A stretch of 16,532 bases of DNA, taken from positions 1 to 16,532 of the forward strand of contig JAKISY010000102.1 in NCBI GenBank assembly GCA_021648365.1. Reading direction: 5' to 3'. The stretch comes from Verrucomicrobiales bacterium. GTDB taxonomy: Bacteria; Verrucomicrobiota; Verrucomicrobiia; Verrucomicrobiales; DEV007. The translations under genes and the position numbers were made by a program. Below the pieces are notes generated by a model that had not been told where the DNA came from, searched no databases, and worked only from the letters and a program-made list of their open reading frames with translations. Shown here in pieces: positions 14,162 through 16,532 of the stretch; within the stretch, counting starts at the first letter, position 1; each line of letters starts with the position of its first letter.

Positions 14162-15108
14162 GAAAAACAAAGAGAAGGAAAAGTGGAACATCTACCAAGC
14201 GCGGATTGGTAGGCACTTTGTTTAAAGGTGCCCAGCGCTTGCCGGCGCACGTGAGCGACGAACCCGAATGGTACCTTGACGGTGCAGAAGTTAAGCTGAC
14301 CAGAGTTTTTACGATTGTATTGATTCTGCATTTGGTAGCAGTCGGCGGTATTTTAGCTTTTAAAATGATTGAAAAAGCCTCAGCTCCATCGTCATTAGTG
14401 GAAACCAGCAGCGATGCTAAGCGGCAGGAGGCTGAATCAGCGAAGGCTGCTGTTGCTTCAGACGTAGTTGAAGCTAAGCCTGCAGAGGTCAAGCAGGCGG
14501 TCAAGAAAGCCTTGAAAGTCGAGCGTAGGAACCCTGTGATTTTATCGGATCCTACCAGAAAAGGAATGTCCTCTTACAGAGTTTCAGCGGGCGAAACCTT
14601 GGTGAGCATAGCTCGTGAGCAAGGAGTGAGCGTGGCTGAGCTTAGACGTTTGAATGACTTGCACACAGGAGATCAACTCTATTCAGGTAAGTGGCTGACG
14701 GTTCCAGAAAAAGTGGCAGCTAACGAGCAGACGGTGGGGAATACTGCCAGCCCAGTTAAGGCGGTGCCGGTGTCCTCGCAGCCTAAGGTTTTGAAAGCTA
14801 AGCCGGTTGGCAGTCAAGCAAGCAAGTCAACCGCTCATGCCAGCAAAGCCACCAAGGTAGTGAAAGCTAAACCTGTGGCGAGCAAAGCTAAATCCAAAGC
14901 TAAGGTAAAGACAGTTCCAGTGGCTAAAAAAGCAACTAAAGCGCCTGCAGCGACTAAGGGGGCTACTTATACCGTCCAGTCGGGAGATACCTTGTATGGC
15001 ATCGCACGCAAAACGGGGGTGAAGTATTCTACTTTGATTTCGTTGAATCACTTAGACAAACCTGAGCTCTTGAAAGTAGGGCAGGTATTGAAAGTTGCTG
15101 CCAAATAG
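14158..15108 (+). CDS. membrane-anchored protein with two LysM domains, possible divisome component
   Basis: LysM domains bind GlcNAc-containing glycans such as peptidoglycan. The 316 residues comprise a strongly basic cytoplasmic tail (1-48, starting 'MRKTKRRK'), one membrane span (about 49-68), an Ala/Glu/Lys-rich stretch, LysM 1 (about 139-183, 'YRVSAGETLVSIAREQGVS'), a Lys/Ala/Val/Ser/Pro-rich linker (about 195-267) and LysM 2 at the very C-terminus (about 270-314, 'YTVQSGDTLYGIARKTGVK'). No hydrolase or other catalytic domain is visible. The linker contains two related blocks, each with 'KAKPV' (14785-14853 and 14854-14937). The overall plan, with cytoplasmic tail, single span, flexible linker and terminal glycan-binding domain, recalls FtsN, which uses a SPOR domain instead. 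Its place between murD and ftsW, with ATGA overlap to murD and a strong AAGGAG, suggests a division or cell-wall role; that is inference. Confidence 0.88.
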   Translation: MRKTKRRKSGTSTKRGLVGTLFKGAQRLPAHVSDEPEWYLDGAEVKLTRVFTIVLILHLVAVGGILAFKMIEKASAPSSLVETSSDAKRQEAESAKAAVASDVVEAKPAEVKQAVKKALKVERRNPVILSDPTRKGMSSYRVSAGETLVSIAREQGVSVAELRRLNDLHTGDQLYSGKWLTVPEKVAANEQTVGNTASPVKAVPVSSQPKVLKAKPVGSQASKSTAHASKATKVVKAKPVASKAKSKAKVKTVPVAKKATKAPAATKGATYTVQSGDTLYGIARKTGVKYSTLISLNHLDKPELLKVGQVLKVAAK

Positions 15109-15171
15109 GCAGGTCTGAGAGATCATTAAGTGAGTCCGTGGGGGCTCTTGAGCCATCAAACTATACCAAGT

Positions 15172-16317
15172 ATGTCTAAGTGGAGCGCACAAATTCTAAT
15201 CGCCGCAGTGGTGTCCTTGTTGGGCGTTGGGGTGATCATGTTGGTGAGCACTAGCGTATTTGGTATTGATGTGCCGAGCGAGGATGTCTATTACGATGTC
15301 AAAAGGCAAGTGGTTTGGTTAGTGCTTGGCGGCTTGGTTTGCACCTTGATGGCGAGTATCGATTATCATTTGTTGCAAAAATTGGTGTGGCTCATCTATG
15401 GGGCTTGCCTGGTATTGTTGGCGATGTGTTTTGTGCCCGGGATTGGGCATACCCTTAATGGTGAGAGCCGCTGGATCGGGATCGGAGGGTTCAATTTTCA
15501 ACCATCCGAATTGGCAAAATTGACCATCGCTATCGTCATGGCGCATTGGTTCTCGACTCACTTTGATGAGAGTAAGCCAATCACCCGAGGGTTTCTGGTG
15601 CCTGGAGTGATCGCGGGCGTGATTGCAGCATTGGTTTTGTTTGAGGTAGATTTGGGCACCACGGTGATCCTTTCTGCAGTGGTATTTATTTTGATGTTTG
15701 TAGGCGGAACGAACTGGAAGTATCTGACTTTATCCTGTGTGTTAGTTGGGGGCGCGTTTGCGATGATGATGGTGCAGCGAGCGGATAAGATGGAGCGTCT
15801 GACGGCTTTTTTGCATCCCGACTTGCATCGTTCAGGGGTAGGTTTGCAACAGTATATGGCCTTGATGGCATTGGGTTCGGGTGGGGTTGAAGGTATGGGT
15901 TTGGGTTCAGGTAGGTTGAAAATGTTGTATATGCCATTTGCGCATACAGATTTCATTTTTCCGATGATTGGCGAGGAATTGGGTTTACGCGTGACCTTGG
16001 CAGTGGTGTTTGCATTTTTGTTGATCACAGTCGCGGGATTGATGATAGCCTTTCATGCTAGAGATAGATTTGGTACTTTATTAGGGGTGGGAGTGGTGAG
16101 TTTTATCAGTTTGCAAGCGGTGCTTAATATAGGTGTCACCACCTCGATTTTGCCGAATACAGGATTGCCTTTACCCTTCATTTCCTACGGAGGATCAGCT
16201 TTGATGACGGTGATGGCAGGTATTGGTATCTTGCTGAATATTTTCCGCCAAGGCGATATCTCTGGCAAGGAGGGCTTCAAAGGTCTTAGTAAGAGACGGA
16301 TCACAGCCAGGATTTAG
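15172..16317 (+). CDS. ftsW: septal peptidoglycan polymerase FtsW (SEDS family)
   Basis: FtsW is a polytopic SEDS glycosyltransferase that polymerises lipid II at the division site together with FtsI. The protein is 381 residues from ATG 15172 and has about ten hydrophobic helices. Numbered from that ATG, motifs are 'RWIGIGGFNFQPSELAKL' (100-117), 'VDLGTT' (159-164), 'AHTDFIFPMIGEELG' (257-271; the Asp of HTDF lies in the large outer loop thought to hold the catalytic site) and 'TSILPNTGLPLPFISYGGS' (324-342). A GTG at 15130 would add 14 residues. I prefer the ATG because it begins just before the first membrane helix, as is usual, but neither start has a clear Shine-Dalgarno sequence. RodA is the close alternative by sequence; the dcw position favours FtsW. 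It follows the LysM gene by 63 nt (21 nt if GTG is used). Confidence 0.93.
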   Translation: MSKWSAQILIAAVVSLLGVGVIMLVSTSVFGIDVPSEDVYYDVKRQVVWLVLGGLVCTLMASIDYHLLQKLVWLIYGACLVLLAMCFVPGIGHTLNGESRWIGIGGFNFQPSELAKLTIAIVMAHWFSTHFDESKPITRGFLVPGVIAGVIAALVLFEVDLGTTVILSAVVFILMFVGGTNWKYLTLSCVLVGGAFAMMMVQRADKMERLTAFLHPDLHRSGVGLQQYMALMALGSGGVEGMGLGSGRLKMLYMPFAHTDFIFPMIGEELGLRVTLAVVFAFLLITVAGLMIAFHARDRFGTLLGVGVVSFISLQAVLNIGVTTSILPNTGLPLPFISYGGSALMTVMAGIGILLNIFRQGDISGKEGFKGLSKRRITARI

Positions 16318-16532
16318 TGGAATGGGGAGTGGTGGAACTGCTTGCCTTCAGCGTAGCGTTTGGCGGTTAAACTTGCCGAAAGATTGGAATTATATTTTTG
16401 TAATCTAACGATAAGAATTTATCTTTCAACAAGTTACACTGCTTGTCAAAAGATGCTGGCTGACCCCGTTTCCAGCGGGCTGGCTTTGTAACAGTTTAGC
16501 TGTTTTCGCCCTCTAATTGCTCGGTTCCATGG
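16318..16532. other. non-coding DNA after ftsW, with overlapping small palindromes
   Basis: No gene start is convincing in these 215 nt; murG, the usual next dcw gene, does not begin here. The part around 16385-16440 is AT-rich. At 16455-16485 two GCTGGCT copies flank CCCG, CCAGC and CGGG segments that can form mutually exclusive short hairpins. At 16490-16504 AACAG and CTGTT could pair around TTTAG, followed by only two more T, a weak terminator at best. An ATG at 16529 is cut by the window edge and could belong to a next gene. Confidence 0.4.

Noticed and set aside
16322..16408. 28-codon plus-strand frame after ftsW
   Set aside because: Too short, no ribosome binding site, no recognisable sequence, and it ends in AT-rich intergenic DNA; it is not the start of murG.
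16490..16506. Rho-independent terminator after ftsW
   Set aside because: The stem is only five mostly weak pairs and the T-run after it is interrupted at once by CG; too weak to call.

Overview
The window looks like chromosomal DNA from a member of the Verrucomicrobiota, or at least of the PVC superphylum. Three things point there: a DUF1549/DUF1553 gene paired with a DUF1501 gene, a Y1 (REP-associated type) transposase ending in a PVC-style 'YFTDGAVLGS' tail, and a division/cell-wall (dcw) cluster typical of a Gram-negative, meso-diaminopimelate peptidoglycan maker. The phylum call is an inference from gene families and neighbourhood, without a marker-gene tree.

Left part (1-4803). A 5'-truncated Y1 transposase runs off the left edge and converges on a two-gene minus-strand operon, with 11 nt between the stop codons. 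That operon encodes a membrane-anchored DUF1549/DUF1553 protein with one CxxCH motif, followed by a twin-arginine-type DUF1501 protein. Divergent from it is a gene for a secreted, highly charged protein built from two diverged copies of one helical unit.

Middle (4804-5528). This is a roughly 725-nt stretch that I read as non-coding. Its first half holds a 210-bp element made of six small hairpins, whose outer 46 bp on each side are imperfect inverted repeats of each other (33/46 identical, ungapped). It resembles a REP doublet or REPIN, the kind of non-autonomous element moved by RAYT transposases such as the one at the left edge. The second half is AT-rich and carries helically phased G-tracts, a good sigma70-type promoter with a perfect TATAAT, and a long leader in front of rsmH.

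Right part (5529-16317). Nine tightly packed plus-strand genes form a dcw cluster: rsmH, an ftsL-like gene, ftsI, murE, murF, mraY, murD, a two-LysM membrane protein and ftsW. MurE, MurF and MurD add the stem-peptide residues to UDP-MurNAc, and MraY transfers the product to undecaprenyl phosphate to make lipid I. FtsW polymerises lipid II and FtsI crosslinks it at the septum. The FtsL-like protein probably scaffolds that pair, and RsmH methylates 16S rRNA. Start/stop overlaps at murE/murF, murF/mraY and murD/lysM, and a 1-nt gap at mraY/murD, indicate one transcript with translational coupling. mraZ is not in front of rsmH, and no murG start is seen in the 215 nt after ftsW.

The observations most worth following are the inverted-repeat hairpin element, the LysM protein placed between murD and ftsW, and the internally duplicated secreted protein.
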